Source: Adiantum capillus-veneris
Taxonomy: Eukaryota > Streptophyta > Polypodiopsida > Polypodiales > Pteridaceae
Length of the DNA stretch: 64,000 nt
Reading direction: 5' to 3'
NCBI GenBank assembly: GCA_014529385.2
Contig: CM043953.1
Span: forward strand, 77,866,872-77,930,871
Made by a program: the position numbers and the translations under genes
The notes under the pieces: generated by a model
What the model saw: the letters and a program-made list of their open reading frames with translations, nothing else
The model's database searches: none
Told to the model about the DNA's origin: nothing
In this document: positions 23,123 to 32,774 of the stretch, piece after piece
Layout: each line of letters starts with the position of its first letter
How positions within the stretch are numbered: the stretch's first letter is position 1

Positions 23123-25731
23123 ATGAGTTTCGAGTGTCCGTCTTTTTCTCTATCAACTCTAGGAATGGAGAACGCTTCTTTTTCTGATGAAAACACCAAT
23201 TTGAACTTGCAATCCTCAGCCCCTTCATCTTTAACACTTACCCAAAGAAAGAACACACATCATCTTCATGTTGATGTATTGCAAGAGTACACACCGTTGC
23301 AGAAACGTAGGAGGGAGTCTTTCTTATCTCAATGGGAGAAAGAACTTAGAAGGACAAACAAGGAACATCATTTGGATTTGTGGAATGATGGGTCTATTTA
23401 TCCAAAGGATCCTACGACAAATGCGCCACTGCCCTTTGCTAATATCACTAACCTCTTACATTTCATAGGTGGTGGCAAGGATGGGCTATTGGGATACACT
23501 GAACATTTTGAAATGAGAGGACTGAATGAGGAAAGGCAAAGAAACTTCCTGACGATGGAGAACATGCAACTGAAGAAACTTCATGAAGAATGCTCTCAAA
23601 AGACTTCATCAAACAAAGAGACAATCCAAGGCCTTGAGAAGAAGATCACAAGTTTGCGAGAGAAAGACACCGTGCTTGGTAGTCGGAAAAGAAAATGAGA
23701 TTTGTGCAAGATTGAGAACATGAAGATTGGTAGTGGTGGCCTGAAAAATTGAATACGAGCTTTAAGGTAACACAAAGTTTGTTTCTGCTTTTGTATCTTC
23801 AATGTGCTTCACTAAGAAATGGATACACTTTCCTATACATGATCATAACGCATTGTGCTCTTTTGGCAGGTCCTTACTGCATCCAAACTCGAATGGTGCA
23901 GGCTTCAATGCCGGAGTGCATTACAGCCGTCTAGTTCCAAAAGAAGTAGTTGAAGAGATGATAACTCATAAAAAATTTTGTATGTTGAAAGGGAGGCTCC
24001 TTACCTCCTTCATGAACGAGAATCAATTGGAACCAATGGAAGTGCAAGCAATACTTGATGAGAGTGTCATCTCGCAGATGGGATACAGGGAACTCTTCAA
24101 AGCATTAGTTAAAAAGTCTCAAAATAAACTACAGAGAGGATCATTGCTGCCAAAGCCATCACATGTAAAGGCTACTCACCGGCACGTAAATGATGAGGTG
24201 TTTGAGAAACTTGGGTCACCATTGCATATTGAAACAACGTTCTTAGGCAAGGGCGGTAGAGAGGTATAGTTTAACGAGCACAACAACCTCTTCATTGATC
24301 TTGAAGCATTGCAAAGGTATGCAGTTCACTTCTTTGACATCAATCAAGAGGAATGCGGTGGGGTTCTCAAGTTTGTTTTGAAGCTTGACGAGTGCGAGGT
24401 CCTAAAGAACAAGAAGCTGGAGAGAGTCACCATTACCCTCATGAATAGAGCTTTGGATCCAATCAATAATGAAAGAGGATCCATGATACTTCAGCGTAAA
24501 TCCGAAAACAACATGCTAACTCTAGGATCATTTCAAGTATACTTTGTTCACTCTATAATAACAAAAATATTGATTATTTGGTTGTTGATTTTGTGTTTTT
24601 GTTTTCCACTGCAGGTTGATAAGAAAAATTTTGAAATCCTCGATTGGGTTTTTAGTCAAACCCAAATTCCTTCTATCATCAGTGAACAAAGAAACTGAGC
24701 CGCTCTTTCAGTGGAAGGATTTGGTGACTATACAGTGGAATGGCACATGGCAAGTGACTTAAAGACTCTTTAGTGTATGTACAACATAACACACGGAGCA
24801 GCTGTGGCAAATCCATGATTATATTGCATGGTTGATGCACAATCTTTTGAGAGTGTGGAATGGAATAGAGCTCCCAACAGACATCTTCAAGATAAAACTT
24901 TTAGGCTAGTGCTTGATATTCCTCTGAGTAGAGTTCACATCTGTACACTTCATTCACTCTGTAGAATAATTGAAAAGGTGGTTCATTTGTACATATGTTT
25001 TGCATGGACATTAAAGCCAGAGAGTGAGTCGAAAAGAGTGATCAAAGAATTAGAGGGAGTTCTCTCAGACATTGGTTTGCATGGAGGCAATGCAAAAATT
25101 GAAGAGGATTCTAAGATGTCTCAAAGTCGTTACAAGGTACTCAGGAAAGCATCGATAGGCGGCGTGAAGGCAAGAAGGTTTATTGGGCTTAGCCTCAAAG
25201 ATTCAGATAGAGAAGAAAGGAGAAACATGTTCAACAAATGGAAATAGTTACATAAAGTGGTTAAAGACAATGCTGGTGGTGGGGCAATCCAGAATCACAA
25301 GGCGAACGTGTGGAAATCACTAATAAAATTTTCCACTACGTTGAGCAGCATTCTTGGGACCAAAGTAAGCTCACATCATTTCAAGCAGACTTGCTGGATT
25401 GGAAGAAGGCTTACCTTACAGGGTGGGGTGGGCTACATATCACACATTACATGGTGGGTTAGCATTCTAAGTATACAAAACAAAATTTTAAATTGTACTC
25501 TACTGACCATTATATTTTATTTCAATGCAGCACATACTGTTCAACCATGGTCCATATTTTGCCAAGACATACGGCTCACTATCAATATGGTCCACACAAG
25601 GCATGGAAAAAACCCACTACATGGCAAGAATAGGTTTTTTTAATCACACTAGCCATGGAGGAGGAAAGGATAAGGCCAATAGCCTATTAGAGTTACACCA
25701 ATGGACTTATAGACGACTAATTCATAGATAA
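23123..25731 (+). pseudogene. Candidate transposase of transposon T (gene 1), spliced and decayed
   Basis: Inferred exons are 23123-23766, 23870-24536, 24615 to about 25457, and 25531-25731. All have GT-AG introns of 73-103 bp. The N-terminus is polar, with basic QKRRRESFLSQWEKELRR and a coiled coil near residues 140-185. The middle reads GAGFNAGVHYSRLVPKEVV, an acidic segment VHFFDINQEECGG, and a helical segment. The C-terminal exon has HGPYFAKTYGSLSIWSTQG then MEKTHYMARIGFFNHTSHGGG and LLELHQWTYRRL. The glutamate in GMEK, between a conserved YGSL..W and a helix, is a plausible last acidic residue of a DDE-type nuclease; that is inference. Internal stops (24267, 24695, 25245) and frameshifts mark it as inactive. 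It is the only gene in T whose size and position near the TIR suit a transposase. The superfamily is not recognised. Confidence 0.55.
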
Positions 25732-25854
25732 AGACAGAAGGAGCTTCTTAAGAGTTTAGAAATTACACGGTCTTTACAACACATCCGCAAAGAGAAGAAA
25801 TAGATGGCTTGGGTAAATTCAAATATGGGTGAGTGCCATGCGAGGTGGTGACAG

Positions 25855-28512
25855 TCACAAGTCAGGAGCAGGAGAAGATGGACCTGATCCTGTCGTTTTT
25901 ATCCTCTTCGATGCACCTCCTTCTTCCTCACTTTGTACCTCTTCGATGTGCAAGCTCTGTAGACGAGCTCATTCCTCTGTTGATGGCAGCATCCCCATGG
26001 GCATCAGGCGTCTTCTTTCCCTCATAAACTGCCGCTTGTTGTATGGATCTAAGATCTCTGGGTCTTCAACCCGTGTAGCCAGAGCCTGAGCTGTGTAGGA
26101 CATGAAATAGGGGGCTCTGAGTACTTGGCACCCATACCCAATGCCAAAGACGTGTAGAGCAAACTGTTTCTCAATTAGAATTAGTCTTTCTGCATTTAGT
26201 GGGGGGGGGGGGTGTCCACCACACAATTTTGTAATAACTTTCTTTGCAAACAGTGGAAACTTTGCATTGTCCTCGGAGTATTCCTTGTGGTATATTATGA
26301 TCTACATAAAAATAGTAATGAATTTATGGGCCGTAAGTGAGATGAGTACAATTGCCAAGTACTTGAATTGTTACAAACCTTTTTGTGGTTGAAACGCCTG
26401 ATGTAGTGAGACAATGCCGCATCCTTGCCTTGGACTCCAGTGACAAGCCCTTGCCGTGAGCCTCCCACTCTTCTAAGGAAACTATCGTCATACACTAGCA
26501 CCTGTCAACAAAAAAATTGATCCAAATATTTTCTTACTAGGCCATCTCCAATACCATCTGAATGCACGACAAAAATTACCATCTAATTCTCGTCCATTTC
26601 TAGCATCGACCTTCCCCACAAGTGAATAGACTGATTATTCATTACCTGAGCTCTAGGTGCCACGGGCCTATCCATGTTTTCCAAGCCGAGTTGTTTTGTT
26701 CTCAATTGAAACTGCTCATCTGCTGGCAAATTGGCCTCTCTGGACTTCACTTCATTGAATGTATCTTTGATCAGTTGCCACCCTGAAGTAAACTGTGAGT
26801 CGCAGAAAACTATGTCAGCAATAAGATGTTGGTCCATTCCATCATCATCCACAAATCCCATGTCTGCCTCACAAAAATTCACAATTGCAGCTAGGCAGTA
26901 GTCCTCCCGTATATTCAGCTCATGCATGATATCTATGAGTAGAACGTAGTGGGTGTCACCCGCCATAGCAAAGCTGGGAGTGCAATTCAAAGGCAAAGTC
27001 ACTTCCGTATTTGGGCTTTCTTGCTTGCACCCTATTACTGCATCCGCAAGAGAAGCAAGAGTTAAGCCCGCATCAAATGTTTCTTTTAATACCTCTACAC
27101 GCTCTTCTTCTGGGTCAAACTGCACCTCCACATCCTCTAACTCTTCCTCTGGCGCCAATGGACAACTACCAAAAGTTGTTGATTGGGAAGTCTTCGACTC
27201 ACCATCTGTCTGCAAGTATAAGTAACAAACAAACCCGTGGTAGAATTCCACTAAGAGAAACTTTTTGAAGTGATTCACACACCTGTTTTGTACAAGCAGT
27301 GCATTGGAGGGACACTTTTCTAGACAACGATTCAGTCTCCTTGAAGCACTCTTGTCAGGGTCAAGGTCAACTGGATGCACTTATCTCATGCCATCAACTG
27401 TCATGGAATTGTCACAAGTGACTGCCTCATACTGTTGCAAATGGGTTTGTAGGTACTCAAATGAGCAATCTATAATCCTCTGTATAGAAAACTCTGCATT
27501 AAACATTCCTTAGTAGTTCTAGTGCACGGTGATGAGCACGAGCGTTGTATAAGAACGTGAATAGTTTTTCTTCACATGTATCCTCGCCCACAACGTCTGT
27601 CTCCAAGACTATGATCCCCATGACTGAAAGAAAAAGCAAGCCAAAACTACTGTTCAAAATTGGTATGTATTTGGTGTCATAATCAAGCAAATATTGAGCC
27701 TCGAGTACCCCTCAAGGTCTCTATTCGCTTGGTTCTGTCCCACTAATGTCATAATAGGTGACATCACTTGAGTCAGCACAAGGTGAATAGGGGCCCCAAG
27801 AATCTCCGAAGGGCCCTATTTGCTTGGTTTTGACCCAAGTTGAATTTCTGTTGTAGCCACAATGTCTGTCTCCAGGATGCAGTCCCCCATGACTGAAAGA
27901 AAAAGCAAGCCAAAAATACTTTTCAAAATTTGTCCTATATTTGGTGTCATAACCAAGCTAATATTGAGCCTCGAGTATCCCTCAAGGTCTCTATTCACTT
28001 GGTTCTGTCCCGTGTGCTAGTGTCATAATAGGCGACGTCACTTGAGTTATAACTAGGAAAATAGGGGCCCCAAGAATCTCTGAAGGGCCCTATTCTCTTG
28101 GTTCTGACCCAAGCATTTGGAATAGGTGGATAAGAACAGAAAATTTAATGTTATCAGTGATAGATATATAGGCCTACTCACTCACTATGCCCAACTCAGG
28201 CACGGTCACATAAGGAGTAATTATTCCAACCATGCGGTGTGAGAATTCTAATCTTACCCTAACAAACACTCTTTGGCCCTTGGAGTGTTGTTCCCATTGT
28301 GCTCTAACCCCATAACATAGTGGCTTCGGTGTGCACACAACTAACAACACACAAGAAGGGGAGAGAGAGAGGGAGAAAGAACTTGTCTCTACAATATCCA
28401 ATGGTGCCAAGCTGGATGGTGATGTCGTAGGCCACTGAGAGCAAGAACCAGAAGGTGGCGATGGTGATGGCGACGCGGCAGCAAAGGATGCAAACCAGTG
28501 GAGGTCGCTCAA
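25855..28512 (-). pseudogene. Unknown spliced gene of transposon T (gene 2)
   Basis: It converges on gene 1. Inferred minus-strand exons are 28512-28186 (starts MSDLHWFASFAAASPSPS, ends before GTGAGT), 27623 to about 27284 (VLETDVVGEDTCEEKLF ... LDPDKSASRRLNRCLEK), 27213-26647 (acidic EEELEDVEVQFDPEEERVE; then THYVLLIDIMHELNIREDY and GFVDDDGMDQH), 26503-26380 (VLVYDDSFLRRVGGSRQGL, SHYIRRF) and 26300-25855 (HKEYSEDNAKFPLF, GIGYGCQVLRAPYFMSYT, NKRQFMRERRRLMPMGML). A basic GASKRIKTTGSG lies near the end and could be a nuclear signal. Stops and at least one frameshift are present. The second exon's 5' boundary is duplicated in tandem. The family is not recognised. Confidence 0.55.
27589..28120. 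repeat. Tandem duplication of ~269 bp across an exon-intron boundary of gene 2
   Basis: 27589-27857 and 27858-28120 align from CACAACGTCTGTCTCC to the GGTTCTGACCCAAG region. Each unit contains the splice acceptor and first codons of the second exon of gene 2, then two copies of the T-family motif in one orientation (TATTCGCTTGGTTCTG near 27721 and its relatives near 27812, 27993 and 28092). Copies of the motif here are direct rather than hairpin-forming. Confidence 0.8.
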
Positions 28513-28515
28513 CGT

Positions 28516-28757
28516 AGGATCACGAGATGTGGCCAGGGGAAAGAGCGCAGAAAAGGCAAAGGCAACGGTGATCTGTTTGTTCTACTTGAAGATGGAGATG
28601 GTAACTGCAAGGGCGATCGGCGTCTGACTCTAAACGCAGGATCACGAGAGGTGGCCAAGGGAAAGAGCGCAAAAAAGGCAAAGGAAACCGCGATCTGTTT
28701 TTTCTACTTGGAGATGGATATGGCAACTACAAGGGCGATCGGTGTGACTCTAAACGG
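28516..28757. repeat. Two-copy 122-bp tandem repeat
   Basis: 28516-28637 and 28638-28757 both begin AGGATCACGAGA and run through AAAGAGCGCA, GATCTGTTT, ACTTG.AGATGGA and GGGCGATCGG. It lies immediately upstream of gene 2's inferred start on the minus strand, so it sits in that gene's promoter region. Confidence 0.85.
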
Positions 28758-29204
28758 TCACTCGAAAAAGGCACGTGGGTTGCACTCACAAGGACAACCA
28801 ATAATAAATGGGCTTAGATTCCCATGCAGTACGATTTACCAACCACAATCTCGGGTGTAATCATGCGCATAAGTGAAGTTGTCACCCTCACCGAGGTAAG
28901 CATTCTAGGTTTAGAGGCAGTACCCACGCCAAACATTTTTACTATACGCTCGCCGAGATGAGCGCTCTCTGCCTCTTTTTGCATCCTCTACTGCCCATCA
29001 TACTCTACCCCCATCAATGCTATGCGATAAGCAAACCATATCTTTTGTGCTCCCAACCCTTTTTGTGCATCTCCCCGTACTCTCTAGTGCTCCTCCTTTT
29101 TGCGCATCCTCCTCTTAATCGTGTTCTGCAGTGCTTTAGTGATGCAGAACTCTACACACAGTGAAGAGGTATGCTACTACACTTTTGTGCACTTGTATTT
29201 TTTG

Positions 29205-29272
29205 TAGTCAATACCAAATGAATAAGGGAAGGTAAAGCCTGTTTGTTGCACCTGTTTGCTTGGTACTAACCA
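29205..29272. repeat. Hairpin a of T-family motif, upstream of H3-like gene
   Basis: GTCAATACCAAATGAATA pairs with the inverted TTTGCTTGGTACTAAC arm. It is the first unit of a ~105-bp tandem array (29205, 29310, 29415). Confidence 0.75.
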
Positions 29273-29309
29273 TCGTCTTTATTAATGATGTTTTCTATTA
29301 CACTTTTTT

Positions 29310-29379
29310 GAGGTCAGTACCAAGCGAATAAGGGAAGGTAAACTTTGTTCCATGCACCTGTTCGCTTGGTACTGACCTC
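29310..29379. repeat. Hairpin b of T-family motif (perfect 19-nt arms)
   Basis: GAGGTCAGTACCAAGCGAA (29310-29328) pairs perfectly with 29361-29379 around a 32-nt loop. A third array unit starting at 29415 keeps only the left arm, because other sequence follows at about 29460. Confidence 0.9.
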
Positions 29380-29656
29380 GAAAAATATAAACGATGTTTG
29401 CTATTACACTTTTCTGAGGTCATTACTAAGCAAATAAGGGGAAGGTAAATCCTGTTTGTTGTGGGTGTTTAAAAAAAAAACCAAATACACATTTTGAATT
29501 TATAAGGGAGAAGCAAAGTTACAACTTAACACCCATGTAGGGGGTTTTGAGTTAGAAAACACTAGGGACAGGCGCAAAGGCCAAGTTTCAGACTTTACAA
29601 AAAGTGGCCTACTAATTTCCGAGAGATACAACTGGCAATAAACAATTAGAAGTTAA

Positions 29657-29815
29657 TCCTTTTCCTTCACAGCAAGTCTATCTCTTCCTGAAGCTTGCTG
29701 GGCAAAGTTCAGGGCTTCCTCATATTTACGAGCTAGCTCAAGCACTTCATCCTTCATCTCTTGCACCCAATTATAGATAACATCTAGAGAGCCAGTAAAT
29801 ATAAGTGATGGACTC
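29657..29815 (-). pseudogene. Short coding-like fragment inserted in the hairpin array
   Basis: The minus strand is open for about 47 codons and reads YNWVQEMKDEVLELARKYE then EALNFAQQASGRDRLAVKE, before a stop. The strongly helical, heptad-like pattern suggests a real protein piece. Together with flanking non-coding sequence (about 29460-29815) it interrupts the third hairpin unit. The origin is unknown. Confidence 0.4.
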
Positions 29816-29832
29816 TGCTATTACACTTGTCT

Positions 29833-29900
29833 GAGGTCCATACCAAGCGAATAAGGGAAGGAAAACTCTGTTCGATGCACCTGTTCGCTTGGTACTGACC
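29833..29900. repeat. Hairpin d of T-family motif
   Basis: GAGGTCCATACCAAGCGAA (29833-29851) pairs with TTCGCTTGGTACTGACC (29884-29900). It lies about 70 bp upstream of the first ATG of the H3-like gene, so it would sit in its promoter or leader. Confidence 0.85.
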
Positions 29901-29968
29901 TTTTCTGAAATCTTAAGTCCCTTGTGCTGACAAATGAAACGTCGCTTTTTGTTATGCTATTTGTAGAG

Positions 29969-30341
29969 ATGCCTCGTTCAAAGACCATGCCTATAAGGAC
30001 AAAAGGTGAATCTTTGAATGCTCAAGCAAGAAGATGCTAATATGAGGCACACAGAGAGGTGTACTGCAAGAGCTGTGAAGGATCGAACGACACGTTCAAC
30101 CGGCTATTCCACGTCTTCCTTTCCAGCGCGAGTAGTGCGAGAGATTTACGAGCATTGGAGAGTCGGCATGCCATGGGCTAGCAGTGCACTTCTCTACCTT
30201 CAAGAAATTTCAGAAGACTACCTCGTTGAATTCTTTAGCAATGGATATATCCTGGCTGCCCGTGCACACCATGTTACTATCATGCCGTGGGATTTTGATA
30301 CTCTTCGGAGGCTGCATTTCCGCTATGATGGGCTGCTTTAG
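29969..30341 (+). pseudogene. Divergent histone H3-like protein encoded in transposon T
   Basis: An ATG at 29969 gives a basic start (MPRSKTMPIRTKGESLNAQ). One frameshift near 30035 leads into the open frame 30018-30341. That frame carries a full H3-type histone fold: FPARVVREIYEHW (helix 1), ASSALLYLQEISEDYLVEF (helix 2), AARAHHVTIMPWDFDTLRR (loop 2 and helix 3). The SSA..LQE.SE.YLV..F and VTIMP.D...RR signatures are diagnostic for H3. The usual alpha-N helix and the modifiable ARTKQTARKS-type tail are absent or unrecognisable. It lies upstream of the Ulp1-like exons on the same strand, and its frame continues past the TAG at 30339. It could bind or mimic nucleosomes; that is inference. Confidence 0.8.
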
Positions 30342-31111
30342 CTAGTACCTATCCGGGATAGTAGAACCATGGATATTCTTAACATCCCCCCTCTCCGTGC
30401 TCGTGCATGACAAACAGAGCCGTCTAGGGCTGAAATAAATAGCAGAAGGACACGATCACGAGTCGAGAGAAATGACACAGATGGGTAGGCTGAGATAGCC
30501 GCAGAGGGGCATGAGCAAGCCATGGTGGACCTTGAGGCAGTCATGGAAGAAACAAAGACATTATGGAGGAGCCAGATAGACCCCAAAATGAGTAAGTCAT
30601 GGAGGATCCGGAGCCAGTAAGGGCTGATGAGGGGCAAGATCAGGCCAGGGTGGACCCTGAGGCATTTATGAAGGAATCGATATTGAAGGAAAATGATCCA
30701 AAGCCTGTGCCTATTAGAGAGGAAACTATGCCTATTAGGGAGGACCCTAAGGCTGTTAGGGAGGAGCCTGAGCTAGCCAGGGAGAAATCTCAAGAAAGGC
30801 AATGGCAAGGCTCTGCTTCACAAGGGCCATCCAACAAGGAGCCTTTATCAAATGACTCAATTATTTTAGAGAAAATCAACAAAGAGAACAAAGAGGAGTT
30901 GCAAGTTCTGCTTAGCGCAGCGCCTCTGCATGCACAAATACTACTGCCTGGAAGGTCAGAGGAGGCCTGCATTTTCAACCTTGATCAACAAGACTTCCTG
31001 TGCATACGTAGTTTCACCAACTCCAACGCAACGAATGGTTTGTCAACATTGCTTTGTGGTAATTCTCATGCTCTTTAAAGGTCACATTGGTTCATTAAAT
31101 GGCTCACTACC

Positions 31112-31193
31112 AAGACATGGATCAATACCAAGAGATTCAGTGGCTTATGGAATTGGATAGTGATACTACTCGCTCGGTATTGACCCATGTCTT
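31112..31193. repeat. Hairpin 1 in Ulp1-gene intron (copy B)
   Basis: AAGACATGGATCAATACCA (31112-31130) and following bases pair with ACTCGCTCGGTATTGACCC and following bases (31168-31193). The position in the intron matches the foldbacks of copy A. Confidence 0.85.
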
Positions 31194-31256
31194 CGCGGCA
31201 GTCGTTAAGTTTTTCTTTATAAGTCATGCTTGGTTCATTAGATGGCTCACTACCGC

Positions 31257-31340
31257 TAAGACATGGGTCAATACCAAGAGAGTCAGTGGCTTATGGAATT
31301 TGATAGCTGCCCCAATCGCTCAGTATTGACTCATGGGTTT
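31257..31340. repeat. Hairpin 2 in Ulp1-gene intron (copy B)
   Basis: TAAGACATGGGTCAATACC and following bases (31257-31283) pair with about 31314-31340, with some mismatches. Copy B has two units where copy A has three. Confidence 0.8.
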
Positions 31341-32774
31341 GTGGCAGTGACAGACCACTAAAATATCTTAGGTCTAATCTCTGCCATTGATTCATGTTAG
31401 GCACGCTGTCTTGCTTCTGCACCCTAAGGTTCAAAACAAAGTATACGTAATAGATCCGCTGATATCGCCTATGCTGCAGAACAACGGAGTTTCCTTTTTG
31501 GCTCTGATGGGATGGTTTAGCAGAGTCAATTTTGATCTAGTACGCTTTTTGGTCACTGCATACAATCAATCGTGAGTTTTTTCTTGCCTTGTAAAAACCA
31601 TGTTGCATTTAGAATCTTTCTCCTCATCTTTGATGGTTTTGTTGTAGTGATCATTGGAGTCTGTTGTTATTTGACATTGAAGATAATATTGTTTACTACG
31701 CAAACTTTGGGCAAAGCAGGGTGTTTCACGGTCATGTAAAAACGTAAGGCACATCTGGGTACATTTGGAAGTAGTGTCTCTTTGTAATTTGTTGCTGACT
31801 CAAGTGGTTATGTATGTAGTGCTGCGAAAAAACTTGTATGCTGTGTAAAGCATGTTTTGTTAGAACATGATCTAGGAAATACCATCCAGCACGAACGGGT
31901 AACTGTGCCCATGCAGATTGATAACTATAGCTATAGATGGAAAACTTTTTTGAATGCCTTGTTGCTCCTCAGTCAAATTTTGGATGTACAGAACGTAAGT
32001 AATCATGCTGTTTCATTGTTTGCTGCAACGTTTTTATGAAGCAACATCTTTACTTACTTTCCTATTATCACACTTCTACAGAAACTCCAATTACATAACG
32101 ACACCTCCAATGATGTGCGATATTTTTTTGTAATGGCCATCCAACATATTATAATCTTGATAAACAGACATACAAGAGAGGAAGGGACGAGAGCTGAGGA
32201 GTTCGAACAGGCTCGCGTTAACGAAATGACACAGCGCTATAGTCAGACTCAAGAAGATGTTTAAAATATGCAAGAAGCCATAAATCAATATTATGCGAAC
32301 GCCGTAGAAGTAGAGCAATGGGTTACACATCGATGGCAAGAGCAAGAACAGAGGGAAGCTTCACAGGTGCAAGATTCATGGGAATCCATGGAAGAGGCCC
32401 ATGATTTTGAATGACGCGAAAGGATGCCTGAGACCAGCGTCCCCAGAAGTAGAAGTAGCAACAACCAAAGTAGAGGGTAGGGGAGCGGTGGAAACAACCG
32501 GGGGAGAGGCCAAGGGACCAGTGGCAGCAACCGGGGGAGAGGACAAGGGACCAATGGCACAAACCGGGGGAGAGGACAGTAGCAGGGAAAGGGAGCAATA
32601 ACTTGTATAAATCTTGACAGAAACAACACAATTTGTAAAGTTTTGAGACAATGAAAAGTGTGCATTTTTTAAACATTGTTTGACCACCACAAAATGTCTA
32701 TGTATTAGTCATTTTGAAGAGTACATCATGGTTTGCATGGCATCAAAGCTCATTGCATGCACAAGGTATGTGAC

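Larger units (their letters stand above)
30342..32581 (+). pseudogene. Ulp1-like cysteine protease of transposon T, copy B (inactive)
   Basis: A linker in the H3-like frame (LVPIRDSRTMDILNIPPLR, two more stops) leads to 30599-31058: acidic repeats of EDPEPVR/REDPKAVREEPE, then SEEACIFNLDQQDFLCIRS. The next exons are 31400-31572 (HAVLLLHPKVQNKVYVIDP ... FLVTAYNQS), 31648 to about 31743 (DHWSLLLFDIEDNIVYYAN), about 31820-31996, and 32083-32581 (charged helix and RG tail). Catalytic His is kept. The Asp position is Asn as in copy A. The active Cys codon has become TAT (Tyr, 31932-31934), so YSCG reads YSYR. The tail has three NRGRGQ-type repeats, more than copy A, and an in-frame TAG. This copy cannot be an active protease. 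Confidence 0.75.

Noticed and set aside
27700-28120. CRISPR-like array of short repeats
   Set aside because: The repeats are two copies of a 269-bp tandem duplication in a eukaryotic transposon; there is no repeat-spacer regularity.
28498-28860. Plus-strand frame over the 122-bp tandem repeat
   Set aside because: The protein repeat simply follows the DNA repeat; the opposite strand fits gene 2 better.
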